Of a stretch of DNA of 64,000 bases, positions 1 to 9,374 are shown in pieces. Position 1 is the first letter of the stretch. Each line of letters starts with the position of its first letter. Below the pieces are notes generated by a model, which worked only from the letters and a program-made list of their open reading frames with translations, had not been told where the DNA came from and ran no database searches. The position numbers and the translations under genes were made by a program. Origin of the DNA: Gimesia fumaroli (GTDB lineage: Bacteria; Planctomycetota; Planctomycetia; Planctomycetales; Planctomycetaceae); the NCBI RefSeq assembly GCF_007754425.1, contig NZ_CP037452.1:124001-188000 (forward strand), read 5' to 3'.

Positions 1-1757
1 CACTGCAGAATGGCGAAGGCTGGGTTGATTACCTGCAGTTGAACGCACTCCAGAAAGAGCTGAAAAACAGCTACTCCGAAGTTGAATTGCTCGATCTGTT
101 GAAATCGCTGAAAAGCAAATTCGAAGAACGTGGTGCATTGAAAGATGCAGAACAGAGAAAGTTCTTCAATCGGAAGCAATTCAAAGGCCTGGAAAAAGCC
201 ACTAAAGCATTCTTAGCGGAAGCAAACGGCGGTGCTGCCAAGATCAATGTTGGTAACGTTCGTAAACAATTAGCGGCTCTGGTCGAAAACCTGGAAGAAT
301 ACGAGGCAACTCAAAGCAGCAAAAATGCTTTTGAAGCACGTAAAGCATACGCCATGTTGCGACAGGAACTTGAAGGCGGCCTGGGTGCCTTAACCACCGC
401 TCTACGAAATAATTACTTCAACTACAACCTGCGAGTCATGGTGGCAGAAGACTTCATCAACCGCCTGATCAACGATAGTACCTGTGAAAAAGGTCCTGTT
501 GTGGATTGCATTCTGGGTGCTTATGTCACTGGAAATCAGGCAACGACGACAGAAGTCGGTGTTGATTTCAAGCCCAGCGATTCTACACTTCGCTTTGATT
601 TGTCACTGGCTGGTATTACTAACAGTGAAACATCCGGTACAACAAATCAGGCTGTAATTTATACCTCAGGTCATCATCAAATCTGGGGCGGAAAAGAAAT
701 CAACTTCGACGGCGATACCTTTACCACTCAGCCAGCCTGGGTTCAGGTTGATGCTAATAATACGACTGTGGGAGCCAGCACCAAACTGGATGGCATTCCA
801 CTGTTGGCAAGCCTCGGACGCAGCATGGCTTACCGTCGTACCGAAGAATTACGTGGCGAAGCGGAAGCAATCGCTGCTCAACGTGTTCGTGATCGGGTTC
901 GTCCTCGCTTCGATGAAGAAGTCGATGAACGAATTACACGTGCCAACGAAGAAGTCGGTGGGAAGTTCAATAAGCGTCTGCGAGATAACGGACTGTTCCC
1001 GTCTGCCCGCAGCTATGCTTCAACAGACAGCCATCTGTATATCCGAACTCGATTGATGGACACCGGTGAATTGGCCGCCAACTCACCGCCACTTTCAATC
1101 AGCTCCGATGAAAGCGTTGTTATTCAATTGCACGAGTCTGTTATGAATAACAGCATCTCACGGATGGCTTTGGAAGGACGCAAAATTTCGGACCAGGATC
1201 TAATCACCGAATTTGAAAAATCGTTTACCGATATCTTCGATCGGAAAGTCAAACTGGAACGACCTCCCGTTGATCCAGATAAAGGACCGAATATTCTTGC
1301 TTTCGATGAAAAAGATCCTATTCGGATTCAAATCATTGATGACACGCTGAATATCATCCTGCGTTGCGGTTTCGAGCAAAAAGGCGAAACAGCAGTGCCA
1401 ACTCAGATCATTACGGTTCCTCTGCACTTTAAAGTCGAAGGGGACAAGATCCACATCACCCGTGGAGACGTTAAGTCCTCTCCCGTTGTGCGGCCTGAGC
1501 GAATTGCTGCTCAAATTGCCCGCGCTGGTGTGGTCCGTAACAAAATGGAAAAAGCATTTCCTGATCGTGTTGAAGATTCTCAGGTCAAAGCCAAACTGGA
1601 AAATCGGACCGTGTACTTGAACATTACCGGTATCCAAACCAAAGATGGCTGGTTGACTCTGACTGTCGGAAACGACTTGACAGTCGAGAAAAATGAAGAA
1701 GTGCCACCTGCTGTGGATGCACCGCCTGCTGTAGAAGAAAAAACAGCAGCGAAATAA
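1..1757 (+). CDS. Unrecognised large protein, 5' end outside window
   Basis: The reading frame is open from base 3 to the TAA at 1755-1757, giving about 584 visible residues. It is open at the window edge, so the true start lies upstream; a TTG at 39 is only an internal codon. I do not recognise a family. The visible part has a helical, Lys/Glu-rich N-terminal third, a middle section with many Thr, Asn and Gly residues, an Arg/Glu-rich helix (VRDRVRPRFDEEVDERI) and a Pro/Ala/Val-rich tail ending in AAK. No membrane segment is visible. A large exported or cell-surface protein is possible, but the signal peptide region cannot be seen. It is followed by an intrinsic terminator, so it ends its transcription unit. 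Confidence 0.8.
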   Translation, partial: LQNGEGWVDYLQLNALQKELKNSYSEVELLDLLKSLKSKFEERGALKDAEQRKFFNRKQFKGLEKATKAFLAEANGGAAKINVGNVRKQLAALVENLEEYEATQSSKNAFEARKAYAMLRQELEGGLGALTTALRNNYFNYNLRVMVAEDFINRLINDSTCEKGPVVDCILGAYVTGNQATTTEVGVDFKPSDSTLRFDLSLAGITNSETSGTTNQAVIYTSGHHQIWGGKEINFDGDTFTTQPAWVQVDANNTTVGASTKLDGIPLLASLGRSMAYRRTEELRGEAEAIAAQRVRDRVRPRFDEEVDERITRANEEVGGKFNKRLRDNGLFPSARSYASTDSHLYIRTRLMDTGELAANSPPLSISSDESVVIQLHESVMNNSISRMALEGRKISDQDLITEFEKSFTDIFDRKVKLERPPVDPDKGPNILAFDEKDPIRIQIIDDTLNIILRCGFEQKGETAVPTQIITVPLHFKVEGDKIHITRGDVKSSPVVRPERIAAQIARAGVVRNKMEKAFPDRVEDSQVKAKLENRTVYLNITGIQTKDGWLTLTVGNDLTVEKNEEVPPAVDAPPAVEEKTAAK

Positions 1758-1787
1758 TCTCAGCTTAAGAACTGACAACTGTGAGTC

Positions 1788-1820
1788 AAAGAGGCGGACT
1801 ATCTGGTTCGCCTCTTTTTT
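1788..1820 (+). terminator. Intrinsic terminator after the first gene
   Basis: AAAGAGGCG (1788-1796) pairs with CGCCTCTTT (1809-1817), and a T run follows to about 1820. It lies 31 bases after the stop codon of the gene ending at 1757. Confidence 0.8.
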
Positions 1821-2056
1821 TATCTAGTCTGATCCCCACGTCCCAACGGATTCGTCTTGGTGAATCGAGCATTTTAAAGATCCAATGCCCGGCGAAAACG
1901 TCTTCCGAATACTGCGGCGCCAATGTTGATTCTTCGTCTGATGCTGTCTACAGGAAACAGAATATGAAGAAGATAAACAGAACGGATTCGAGTTCCGCAG
2001 CCTTGACCTGAATGAGGTACTGTTGAAAGACCACCAGGGAAAACGGGGCAGCAGAT

Positions 2057-3988
2057 TCAATAATCGATGTCGTCTGCTTCGATGGCTTCCTGCATAATCA
2101 AGTCGTAACGCAGGCTGGCATCTTTTCCAAATAACTGGGCGAATGTGGTATCTGCTTCCAGCTGGCTGTCGATATCAACCTTCAACAGCACACGGTGCTT
2201 AGGGTCCAGCGTGGTTTCTTTCAATTCACTGGCCGTCATCTCACCCAGACCTTTGAAGCGACCAATTTCATACTTCCGATTGGCACCCAGCGATTCTACG
2301 ATTTCTTCTTTCTGAACATCGTCCTGGGCATAATGTTTTTCGTTACCGACCTTAATGCAATACAAAGGAGGCTGGGCCAGAAAGAGTTTGCCCTGACGAA
2401 TCAGTTCCCGCATATGCCGGAAGAAAAACGTGAGCAGTAGCGTACTGATGTGATAGCCGTCACTGTCGGCATCCATCAGCAGGATGATGCGGTTGTAACG
2501 CAGATTCATAATTTCAAAGTTGGGGCCGATACCTGTTCCCAGCGTTTCCACCAGATCTTTGATTTCCTGGTTCCCCATGATTTTAGAAATCGCCAACGAT
2601 TCAGTATTCAATACTTTTCCGCGGAGCGGCAATACTGCCTGAATACGGCTATCGCGGCCCATCGCCGCCGTGCCGCCAGCTGACAGACCTTCTACCAGGA
2701 ACAACTCGGATTCTTCCGGCTTGTTGGAACGACAATCCAGCAGCTTGCCCGGCAGGGTTGATTTTCGGTTCGTGACCGTTTTTCGGCGGACTTCTTTCTG
2801 TGCATCGCGACTGGCTGCGCGGGCTCGGGCCGCTAATACAATCCGACCGACCACCGCATCGGCAATACTCGGGTTGTTATTCAGCCAGGTTTCCAATAGC
2901 GGACGCACAATGCCTTCCACAAAGCTGCTGACTTCGGGGTTGTTCAATTTTTCTTTGGTCTGTCCCTGGAACATCGGGTCGCTATGAAAGACCGAAATCA
3001 AACACAGCACACCTTCGCGGATATCATCCGTGGAAATCGAAAGGCCTTTGTGCTTGATGTTATGCACGTCCATATAATTCTTGACAGCCTTGGCGATTCC
3101 GGAACGTAGACCACTCTCGTGGGTTCCCCCGGCATGAGTCCGAATCCCGTTGACATAACTGCGAACCTGCTCATCGGTCGCATCAGTCCAGCGCATCACC
3201 ATCTCAACGCGGATATTCTTATCTTCCTTCTCCGCAAAAAACAGTTGTTCGTGAACCGGTTTTTTCTGTTGTTCCTGTGTCAGCTTTTCCAGGTAGCCGC
3301 GAATCCCTTCCGGATGAGACAATTCATGCGTCTCTTTTTTAACCTCATCCCGAAACGTGATCTTCAATCCGCCGTGAATAAACGCAACATCTTCCAGATG
3401 TTGCCGGATGGTATCGGCATTGAAATGGACCCGCCGAAAAATATCGTCATCCGGGCGGAAGTAAATTTCGGTGCCATGTCCACGGAACGGTTTGACTTTT
3501 TTGACGGGCGTCGTCGGCTTCCCTTTTTTATAACGCTGTACGTATTGATGCCCGTCGCGGACGACTGTAGCCATCATCTCAGACGAGAGCGCATTCACGA
3601 CAGAAGAACCTACACCATGCAAACCGCCGCTGCGCGCGTAGTTTTTGTCGGAAAACTTTCCACCTGCATGCAGCGTGGTCAGAATCAGTTCCAGTGCGGA
3701 CTTTTTGGTTTTAGGATGCTTATCAACGGGAATCCCGCGTCCGTTATCTTTCACACTGCACGAGGCACCATCTTTATGCAGCGTGACTACAATGGTATCG
3801 GCTTCCTTCGCCAGGTATTCATCGACCGAGTTATCAACGACCTCCCAGAGCAGATGGTGCAGGCCGCGGATATCAACTCCCCCAATATACATAGAGGGGC
3901 GTCTGCGGACCGCTTCCAGTCCTTCCAGGACTTCGATGTCTTTGGCGGAGTAGTTTTTTGCGTTAGAAGATTTTGCTGCAGTTGCCAT
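2057..3988 (-). CDS. gyrB: DNA gyrase / topoisomerase IV subunit B (ATPase subunit)
   Basis: This is the ATPase subunit of a type IIA topoisomerase, 643 residues, the usual length for forms without the proteobacterial insertion. The GHKL ATPase domain shows E49 and N53 in EVVDNSVDE, a glycine-rich lid (GGLHGVGSSVVNA, about 121-133) and the QTK loop (about 343-345). The TOPRIM domain begins near 429. Its acidic triad is present: E433, then the DADSDG motif. The usual EGDSAGG motif reads EGLSAGG, with Leu435 where E. coli GyrB has Asp426. The protein ends with the conserved GLGEM and ETTLDP segments. It lies 97 bases downstream of the A subunit on the same strand, so the two are probably cotranscribed. 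GyrB or ParE cannot be settled from sequence alone; the tail segment AQPPLY favours GyrB. Confidence 0.93.
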   Translation of the reverse strand: MATAAKSSNAKNYSAKDIEVLEGLEAVRRRPSMYIGGVDIRGLHHLLWEVVDNSVDEYLAKEADTIVVTLHKDGASCSVKDNGRGIPVDKHPKTKKSALELILTTLHAGGKFSDKNYARSGGLHGVGSSVVNALSSEMMATVVRDGHQYVQRYKKGKPTTPVKKVKPFRGHGTEIYFRPDDDIFRRVHFNADTIRQHLEDVAFIHGGLKITFRDEVKKETHELSHPEGIRGYLEKLTQEQQKKPVHEQLFFAEKEDKNIRVEMVMRWTDATDEQVRSYVNGIRTHAGGTHESGLRSGIAKAVKNYMDVHNIKHKGLSISTDDIREGVLCLISVFHSDPMFQGQTKEKLNNPEVSSFVEGIVRPLLETWLNNNPSIADAVVGRIVLAARARAASRDAQKEVRRKTVTNRKSTLPGKLLDCRSNKPEESELFLVEGLSAGGTAAMGRDSRIQAVLPLRGKVLNTESLAISKIMGNQEIKDLVETLGTGIGPNFEIMNLRYNRIILLMDADSDGYHISTLLLTFFFRHMRELIRQGKLFLAQPPLYCIKVGNEKHYAQDDVQKEEIVESLGANRKYEIGRFKGLGEMTASELKETTLDPKHRVLLKVDIDSQLEADTTFAQLFGKDASLRYDLIMQEAIEADDIDY

Positions 3989-4085
3989 AATCGTTGTGAT
4001 GAATTTCTCTAAATAAGCGACGAACAGTTATGTAAGATAAGTATATGCGACGGGAATCCGTCAGGGAAGTTGAGATACGATCAGT

Positions 4086-6512
4086 CTAACCTTCATCGTC
4101 TCCCAATTCGTCCCAATCCACTACTTCAATCGGGGGATACAGAATTTCGGCAAAACCACTTCTCTGACTGGTTTTAACGCCTTTCCCGCCACGCGACGTC
4201 ACGCCGTATTTCATTTGTCCAAATGTCATTTTCTTACCACCCGTGTTAATCACCCGCAGGCAGTCACTCGGACGCGTTAATTGCAGCGCGCCCATGACCT
4301 GGTCCCCTTTTTCCAGTTTGATGCCTTTGACCCCTTTCCCGGGATTTGAAAGCAGAGCCGCCTCTTCAATTTCACAATGCAGCACTCGGGCATCTTTCGT
4401 GGCGATAAACATGGTGTCGGCATCTTCGACCAGGCCGGCATAGACGACACGATCATCTTTCCCCAGACGACAGTATTTGCGACCTGCTTTGGTAGAAGCT
4501 GTGCGGAACAGACTGAAGGAAATCCGCATGATCTGCCCTTTTTCTGTCACGATCAACACATGGGGCGTGGGAATTGGTTTTTTGCGAGTCGCTTTATCTT
4601 CGGGTGTGAAGCGGCTGTCCGTTGTGATGGCGGCGACCAGCTGCGCCCCGTCACCCATCCGGGCATGCTTGGAAAGCGGTTCGCCGTATCCGGAGGAAAC
4701 AGGCACCTGCTCGATCGGTAGTGTATATGCCACCCCATCACTTGAGAAAAAGACAACATGATCCAGCGTGCTGCCCGCCGCGACATCTAAGACACTGTCT
4801 CCTTCACGCGTCCGTGTTTTGTCGAGTTCCCGAGTTTCCCCTTTGGTCTTTAATCGTCCCACACGTTTGATCCAGCCCTCACGGGTTACGACGACATTGG
4901 TATTTTCGCGAACAATATATGCCTGAGGATCGAATTCGGTGATTTCTTCCGATGAACCAAGTTTCGTCTGGCGTTTCTCGGGGAATTCAGCCGCCAGTTC
5001 GGTCAGCTCTTTTTCCACGACTTTCCAGAGTCGTTTATCAGATGCCAGAATGCGGCGGATACGATTCGCTTCCGCCTGTTTTTCTTCCAGCTCTTCGCGA
5101 ATCGTATTAATTTCCAGCTTCGAAATGCGATATAGCTGTAGCTCGAGAATCGCCATCGTCTGAATTTCATCCAGTGGGAAGTTAGCCATTAATTTTTTGG
5201 CAGCATCCTGTTTCCCACTACTGGCACGGATTAACTTTAATGCCTTGTCCAGGTCATTAAAGATAATCGCAAACCCTTCGAGGATATGAATCCGCCGCTC
5301 CAGCTGTTCCAGTTGATATTCAAATCGGCGACGGACCGAGATAAAGCGAAAATCCAGGAAGTATTGCAGCAGTTCTCGCAAATCGCAGCGCTGCGGAACC
5401 ATCACATCCGATTCATCGGGCACCAGGCAGGTCAGGTTGACTGAGAAGTTCTGCTCCAGGTGTGTGTGCTTATACAAAAAGGCCATCACGGTTTCGGGGT
5501 CGGCGTCCGGCTTGATTTCCAGAACAATTTTCAGACCATTTTTTTCATCAGTCTCATCCGCCACATCAACCAGTTGGGGAAGCTTTCGTGATTCGACAAT
5601 GCCGCCAATTTCCGACAGCAGCGATCCTGTTTCGACCCCAAACGGGACCGAATATACAATCAGTCGTTTCGCGCCTTTTGTCCGCTTATCCGATTCGGGT
5701 TTCCACTCTCCCCGAACTTTAATCGGGCCACGCCCTTCCTTATACACGGTTGTCAAAGACCGTTTGTCAGTCACAATTCGGCCTCCCAGAGGGAAGTCCG
5801 GCCCTTTAATGTATCTCATTAACTGGGCGACGGTGGCGTCTTTGTTGTGGATCAAATGGGTACAGGCTTTGATGACTTCACCCAGATTATGGGGCGGAAT
5901 ATTTGTCGCCATTCCGACGGCAATCCCGTGGACTCCATTCACCAGCAGGTTCGGAAACCGGGCAGGCAGGACGACCGGCTCATCACGGGTTCCATCGTAA
6001 TTAGGCCGCATCTCCACGGTGTGATAGCGCAGCTCATTCATCAGATGTTCGGCGATTCCCGTCAGCCGTGCTTCTGTATACCGGGCTGCTGCCGCGGGCA
6101 GACCCATGATCGAACCAAAATTCCCCTGACCATTAATCAGTGGGCTTCTCAGGTTAAAGTCCTGCGCCAGCCGGACTAACGCGTCATAAACTGAAGCATC
6201 GCCGTGCGGATGGTAATTACCCGTGGTATCACCGCAGATTTTCGCACACTTACGTGGCTTGGCATTGGCCATTAAACGCAGGTCATGATACATCACATAT
6301 AAAATACGTCGCTGTACCGGCTTCAGGCCATCTCTGACGTCGGGCAGGGCACGTGATGTGATAACAGACATCGCATAGTTGAGGTAGCGCCTTCGCGTTT
6401 CTTCGCTGATGGGAACGTATTCAATACGATCCGTTTCCGTGACTGCTTGCCCATTAGTCTTACTGGCCTTGCCTTTATTGGCTGATTTTCGCTTAGCCAA
6501 GAGTCTCTCCAA
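4086..6512 (-). CDS. gyrA: DNA gyrase / topoisomerase IV subunit A (cleavage subunit)
   Basis: This is the DNA breakage-reunion subunit, 808 residues. The winged-helix domain contains the quinolone-resistance region HPHGDASVYD (101-110) and the catalytic tyrosine Y145 in RYTE. The E. coli Ser83 position is Ala106. A coiled coil follows (about 400-500), then a C-terminal beta-pinwheel. No canonical QRRGGKG-type box is visible at the start of the pinwheel. A related TSRGGKG lies near the very C-terminus. Because that box is needed for DNA wrapping by gyrase, the enzyme could be a gyrase with a shifted box or a topoisomerase IV-like form. It is first in a minus-strand operon, with the B subunit downstream. 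Confidence 0.92.
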   Translation of the reverse strand: MERLLAKRKSANKGKASKTNGQAVTETDRIEYVPISEETRRRYLNYAMSVITSRALPDVRDGLKPVQRRILYVMYHDLRLMANAKPRKCAKICGDTTGNYHPHGDASVYDALVRLAQDFNLRSPLINGQGNFGSIMGLPAAAARYTEARLTGIAEHLMNELRYHTVEMRPNYDGTRDEPVVLPARFPNLLVNGVHGIAVGMATNIPPHNLGEVIKACTHLIHNKDATVAQLMRYIKGPDFPLGGRIVTDKRSLTTVYKEGRGPIKVRGEWKPESDKRTKGAKRLIVYSVPFGVETGSLLSEIGGIVESRKLPQLVDVADETDEKNGLKIVLEIKPDADPETVMAFLYKHTHLEQNFSVNLTCLVPDESDVMVPQRCDLRELLQYFLDFRFISVRRRFEYQLEQLERRIHILEGFAIIFNDLDKALKLIRASSGKQDAAKKLMANFPLDEIQTMAILELQLYRISKLEINTIREELEEKQAEANRIRRILASDKRLWKVVEKELTELAAEFPEKRQTKLGSSEEITEFDPQAYIVRENTNVVVTREGWIKRVGRLKTKGETRELDKTRTREGDSVLDVAAGSTLDHVVFFSSDGVAYTLPIEQVPVSSGYGEPLSKHARMGDGAQLVAAITTDSRFTPEDKATRKKPIPTPHVLIVTEKGQIMRISFSLFRTASTKAGRKYCRLGKDDRVVYAGLVEDADTMFIATKDARVLHCEIEEAALLSNPGKGVKGIKLEKGDQVMGALQLTRPSDCLRVINTGGKKMTFGQMKYGVTSRGGKGVKTSQRSGFAEILYPPIEVVDWDELGDDEG

Positions 6513-7047
6513 AAAATCAATCTGTAGTGCGGCTCGATTGACGACAGGGGGCTGTCCGTCAGTTGCCGTGAAAATGAATGGTTCTAGTTCAGAATTCGGG
6601 TAATTCTGCCTGGTAGTTTAAGGAAAATGTGTCGCTTTTTCTGCTTGTGTAGAGATTGTCAATTATACCTGTTGAAGCGGTTATTTAACAGATGAGGCCA
6701 CTCGTAACCCGTTAAATAGACAATAATTCGGGAAAATAGGACGAATCGTCATTGTGCTTACAAAATGACTCATTCCGACGATTCCTGCCAGCCGAAATTT
6801 GAGATAGTGGCTTTCATTTTGAGAGGGTCGCTGTCTGGCGATTGAAACATACAAAATCGACCGCAATTCTGGAAAGTCAAATTTCGAGTTTTTCGGTCTT
6901 TACGAAGCGACTTTGCCTCGTTCGTGAACCGTCACAGGTTCTGAGAGAAGACAATTGATCATTAAAGTTGACTGACGGGGGTTGGATGACCCTCAGATCC
7001 AGTCGCATTGGTGGATAAACCACAATCAAATCCAGGGAGGGATTGTT
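6513..7047. other. Gene-free divergent region between gyrA and the secreted-protein cluster
   Basis: This 535-base stretch separates the start of gyrA (minus) from the first of three secreted-protein genes (plus), so it should carry both promoters. No ORF has a convincing ribosome binding site. An upstream start at 6982 for the plus-strand gene was rejected in favour of 7048. I see no RNA gene. Confidence 0.6.
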
Positions 7048-7818
7048 ATGGCTCGTGCGAGTCTGAAGGTAACCCTGCTTACCGGGCTGTTACCGGCATT
7101 TTTACTGATGGCGCCCGCGATTAAGGCTGCCGAACCAGGTGCCGTCCAAAATGCAGTTGTCCAGCAGGAAAGCCACTCAAAAACGTCGAAGTATAATCCG
7201 ATTAGTTGGTTCAAACGAAAGTTGACCCGCTCAACATCAAAACCAGCCAGCGTGCAGCAGGTCGGACATGAACAGGGAACCGCGCCTGTTCCACCCAGAC
7301 GTAGCTCGTTTGCACAACGTCCTAAACTCGGGCGTCGCAATTCTGGTCGTGGTTATATTCAGCAGGTCAGCAACCAGCCAAACATTATTACCTCGGCTCC
7401 AGCACGTTTTGAAAATGCTCAGCAGGCACGGCCCATCAGCTACACCAACGGACATTTCAAGCACCATAAACAATATGCTGCCGCTCAGCCAATGCCATCC
7501 GCCGCAGGCATGAGAGTACTGCCCGGATATCCGCAACTGGGAGCCCCCATGTATCCGTCTCCCAAACCTGGGATTCCTGATTATGTCGGCCGTACCATCA
7601 TTACCAACCAGGCTCTGGCACCTCAGGAAATGTTGTACGCACACGAGTACAACGCCATGTATGGTCCTTACTACTACAACGTCAAAGGGGGCTGGATGTG
7701 GACACCTTTCGGAATGCGTTCTCATGAACGATGGAAACTGGAAGGGACTCGGGTCAACGTAAAATACAAAACCAGTTTCGGATTATTCCCTCGATTCATT
7801 CCTCCACACATTAAGTAA
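7048..7818 (+). CDS. Small secreted protein, first of three in a row
   Basis: The product has 256 residues and no family I recognise. I chose ATG 7048 because GGGAGG (7035-7040) sits eight bases upstream and because the protein then begins with a clean signal peptide (Lys-positive start, hydrophobic core, cleavage around IKA-AEP). The upstream frame back to 6982 would put 22 hydrophilic residues before the signal. The mature protein is basic, rich in Gln, Pro and Tyr, and ends with an aromatic segment including FGLFPRFIPP. It probably acts outside the cytoplasm, perhaps in the cell wall or surface layer, but nothing identifies a reaction. The next two genes follow at short distance and have similar layout, so they probably form one operon ending at the terminator near 9214. 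Confidence 0.8.
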   Translation: MARASLKVTLLTGLLPAFLLMAPAIKAAEPGAVQNAVVQQESHSKTSKYNPISWFKRKLTRSTSKPASVQQVGHEQGTAPVPPRRSSFAQRPKLGRRNSGRGYIQQVSNQPNIITSAPARFENAQQARPISYTNGHFKHHKQYAAAQPMPSAAGMRVLPGYPQLGAPMYPSPKPGIPDYVGRTIITNQALAPQEMLYAHEYNAMYGPYYYNVKGGWMWTPFGMRSHERWKLEGTRVNVKYKTSFGLFPRFIPPHIK

Positions 7819-7906
7819 TGGCTTTCCCGGGAAAGGCTGTTGAAACCAGAAAACGTTTTCAGACTGAGTCGTGAATTCACTCAGAGATACGATCAGGAAA
7901 AATAAC

Positions 7907-8449
7907 ATGCACAATTTCACTTATAAATTAGCGGGCTTACTCGCAGTCGCAGGCATCTGCACTGTCCTGTCAGCGCAAAACCTGCAGGCAGGTGAACCCG
8001 GCAGCCTGAAAATAAGCCAGAAAGCCGGCGCACCCATTAAGCAGGTCGGTTATATCAATGATAAATGTGGCTGCAAACAGAACCACGTTTATTCATATTC
8101 GAATGGTCCTGCCTACGCAGGCGGCGGTTGCCCAAGCTGTCGAGCCGGTTCAAGAACCTCCGCCGGAATCGGGAAACGCGGTTCCTTACGCGAATTTTTG
8201 CGTTGCAAATTTGGTTACTTCATCCCGACAGGATGTGGTGGCAAAGGTTGTGCTCCGTTCGGACATTACAAAATGACTTACGCCGTTGACCCATATCAGT
8301 TCGATCCACGCGACGGGCAGCTTTATGGCGCTCAGGGTTATGGTGTTCCGGTCGCAGTTCCACTGGCTCCGAATGTTCGCCATACCTACAACTACGGTTG
8401 GGGCGTTCCTTCAAGCCGCTTGACTCCGGTAACACGCATCGTTCAATAA
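7907..8449 (+). CDS. Small secreted cysteine-rich protein
   Basis: The product has 180 residues and belongs to no family I recognise. ATG 7907 is preferred over GTG 7871 because it starts directly with a signal peptide (MHNFTYKLAGLLAVAGIC..., cleavage near LQA-GEP) and has CAGGA upstream. After cleavage there are paired cysteines (CGC, CPSC, then a later CGGKGC), followed by a Gly/Tyr/Pro-rich tail. The cysteines suggest disulfides or metal binding. Like the upstream gene it has a QQVGH/KQVGY-type segment soon after the signal, so the two may be distant paralogues. It sits 88 bases after the first gene and 41 bases before the third. Confidence 0.78.
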   Translation: MHNFTYKLAGLLAVAGICTVLSAQNLQAGEPGSLKISQKAGAPIKQVGYINDKCGCKQNHVYSYSNGPAYAGGGCPSCRAGSRTSAGIGKRGSLREFLRCKFGYFIPTGCGGKGCAPFGHYKMTYAVDPYQFDPRDGQLYGAQGYGVPVAVPLAPNVRHTYNYGWGVPSSRLTPVTRIVQ

Positions 8450-8490
8450 TTTAAAACTTATAATCCTCAATCGAGTCCAGGAAGATTGAT

Positions 8491-9165
8491 ATGAGAATTT
8501 TCAACGTGCATATGCTTGCCATTCTCGCAGTGACGGGCATCATGGCTCACACTGCTTCGAATGCCGGCGCTGAAGAGACACAAGGCGATATCCAACTCGT
8601 CGAACATCACGTTCGCGGCGGAGGCTATGCTTATAACTGTCCTGCCGGCTATTCAAATCGATACGACGGCGATGGCGTTTATCGAAATTATAATTCGCGC
8701 GAAGGATTGGCTTTCTTAAGAAAATGCCACACTTCGCCCGGTCATGGATGGTGCCCGCCGTCAGCTCAGATGATTCAAAGAACCAATGTGCAATATCAGC
8801 GGTATTACTCGAATCAATACATGGGACAGGCTGGCCCCAGAGGCGGTGCCAACTATCCGCAGATTTATATGCCCACCGATACCACGCAACTCGGGTTCTA
8901 TTATCAGAGCGTACCAACCTGGCAACCACGTGCCGGAATGATTCCTCCGCCACCAAATCCCAGTATGTACCACACCCGTGATTGCCGTTCCTGCAGAGGG
9001 CGTGGCTGCCAACACTGCCGCGGTCAACACTTCGGTGGCCCCGTGTATTACTCCACAGGAAACCCGGGAACACCACAGCCCGCAATGCAACCGGAACCAG
9101 AAGCAGCATCGCCAGCAGTACCGCCGGCTCCTTCCAAGCTGAATCAGGCTTCCTACGAAAAATAA
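8491..9165 (+). CDS. Small secreted protein with a Cys-rich CxxCxGxGCxxC motif
   Basis: The product has 224 residues and no assigned family. AGGAAG precedes ATG 8491 at good spacing. The first 27 residues form a signal peptide ending near NAG-AEE. The mature part contains CRSCRGRGCQHC, a spacing like the zinc-binding repeats of DnaJ-type cysteine-rich domains, although only one such repeat is present. The rest is rich in Tyr, Pro, Gly and Gln, and the C-terminus is Pro/Ala-rich. It is the last gene of the three-gene secreted cluster and is followed by a strong terminator. A structural role at the cell surface is a guess. Confidence 0.78.
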   Translation: MRIFNVHMLAILAVTGIMAHTASNAGAEETQGDIQLVEHHVRGGGYAYNCPAGYSNRYDGDGVYRNYNSREGLAFLRKCHTSPGHGWCPPSAQMIQRTNVQYQRYYSNQYMGQAGPRGGANYPQIYMPTDTTQLGFYYQSVPTWQPRAGMIPPPPNPSMYHTRDCRSCRGRGCQHCRGQHFGGPVYYSTGNPGTPQPAMQPEPEAASPAVPPAPSKLNQASYEK

Positions 9166-9213
9166 AACGGACTTTCATAGCGAACTTCGTTTCGTGATAA
9201 ACGGTACTGAATG

Positions 9214-9257
9214 AAACAGAGCCACCCCTGATTTGCAGGGAGTGGCTCTGTTTTTTT
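9214..9257 (+). terminator. Strong intrinsic terminator closing the secreted-protein cluster
   Basis: The stem AAACAGAGCCAC+CCCTG (9214-9230) pairs with CAGGG+A+GTGGCTCTGTTT (9236-9253) around the loop ATTTG, with one bulged A. A run of seven T ends at 9257. The stem has 17 base pairs. Confidence 0.93.
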
Positions 9258-9345
9258 GTTGAACGCACACAGCACAAAGACCCTCTTGACTTGTTTAAAA
9301 AGGCTCCATTCTCTCTGACTGGTAATGAAAAAATCAGCCTTGACT

Positions 9346-9374
9346 GCAACGCGCATCGCCCGATGATGCGTTGC
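9346..9374. repeat. Compact hairpin-forming palindrome
   Basis: GCAACGC (9346-9352) pairs with GCGTTGC (9368-9374), and inside them CATCG (9354-9358) pairs with CGATG (9361-9365). It has no T run, so it is not a terminator. It resembles a REP-type element. Confidence 0.55.

Noticed and set aside
3119-4012. 297-codon plus-strand ORF opposite gyrB
   Set aside because: It is the antisense of a conserved gene, and its frame is a by-product of gyrB codon bias.
6681-6866. 61-codon minus-strand ORF between gyrA and the secreted genes
   Set aside because: No start signal and no conserved motif; probably part of the promoter region.
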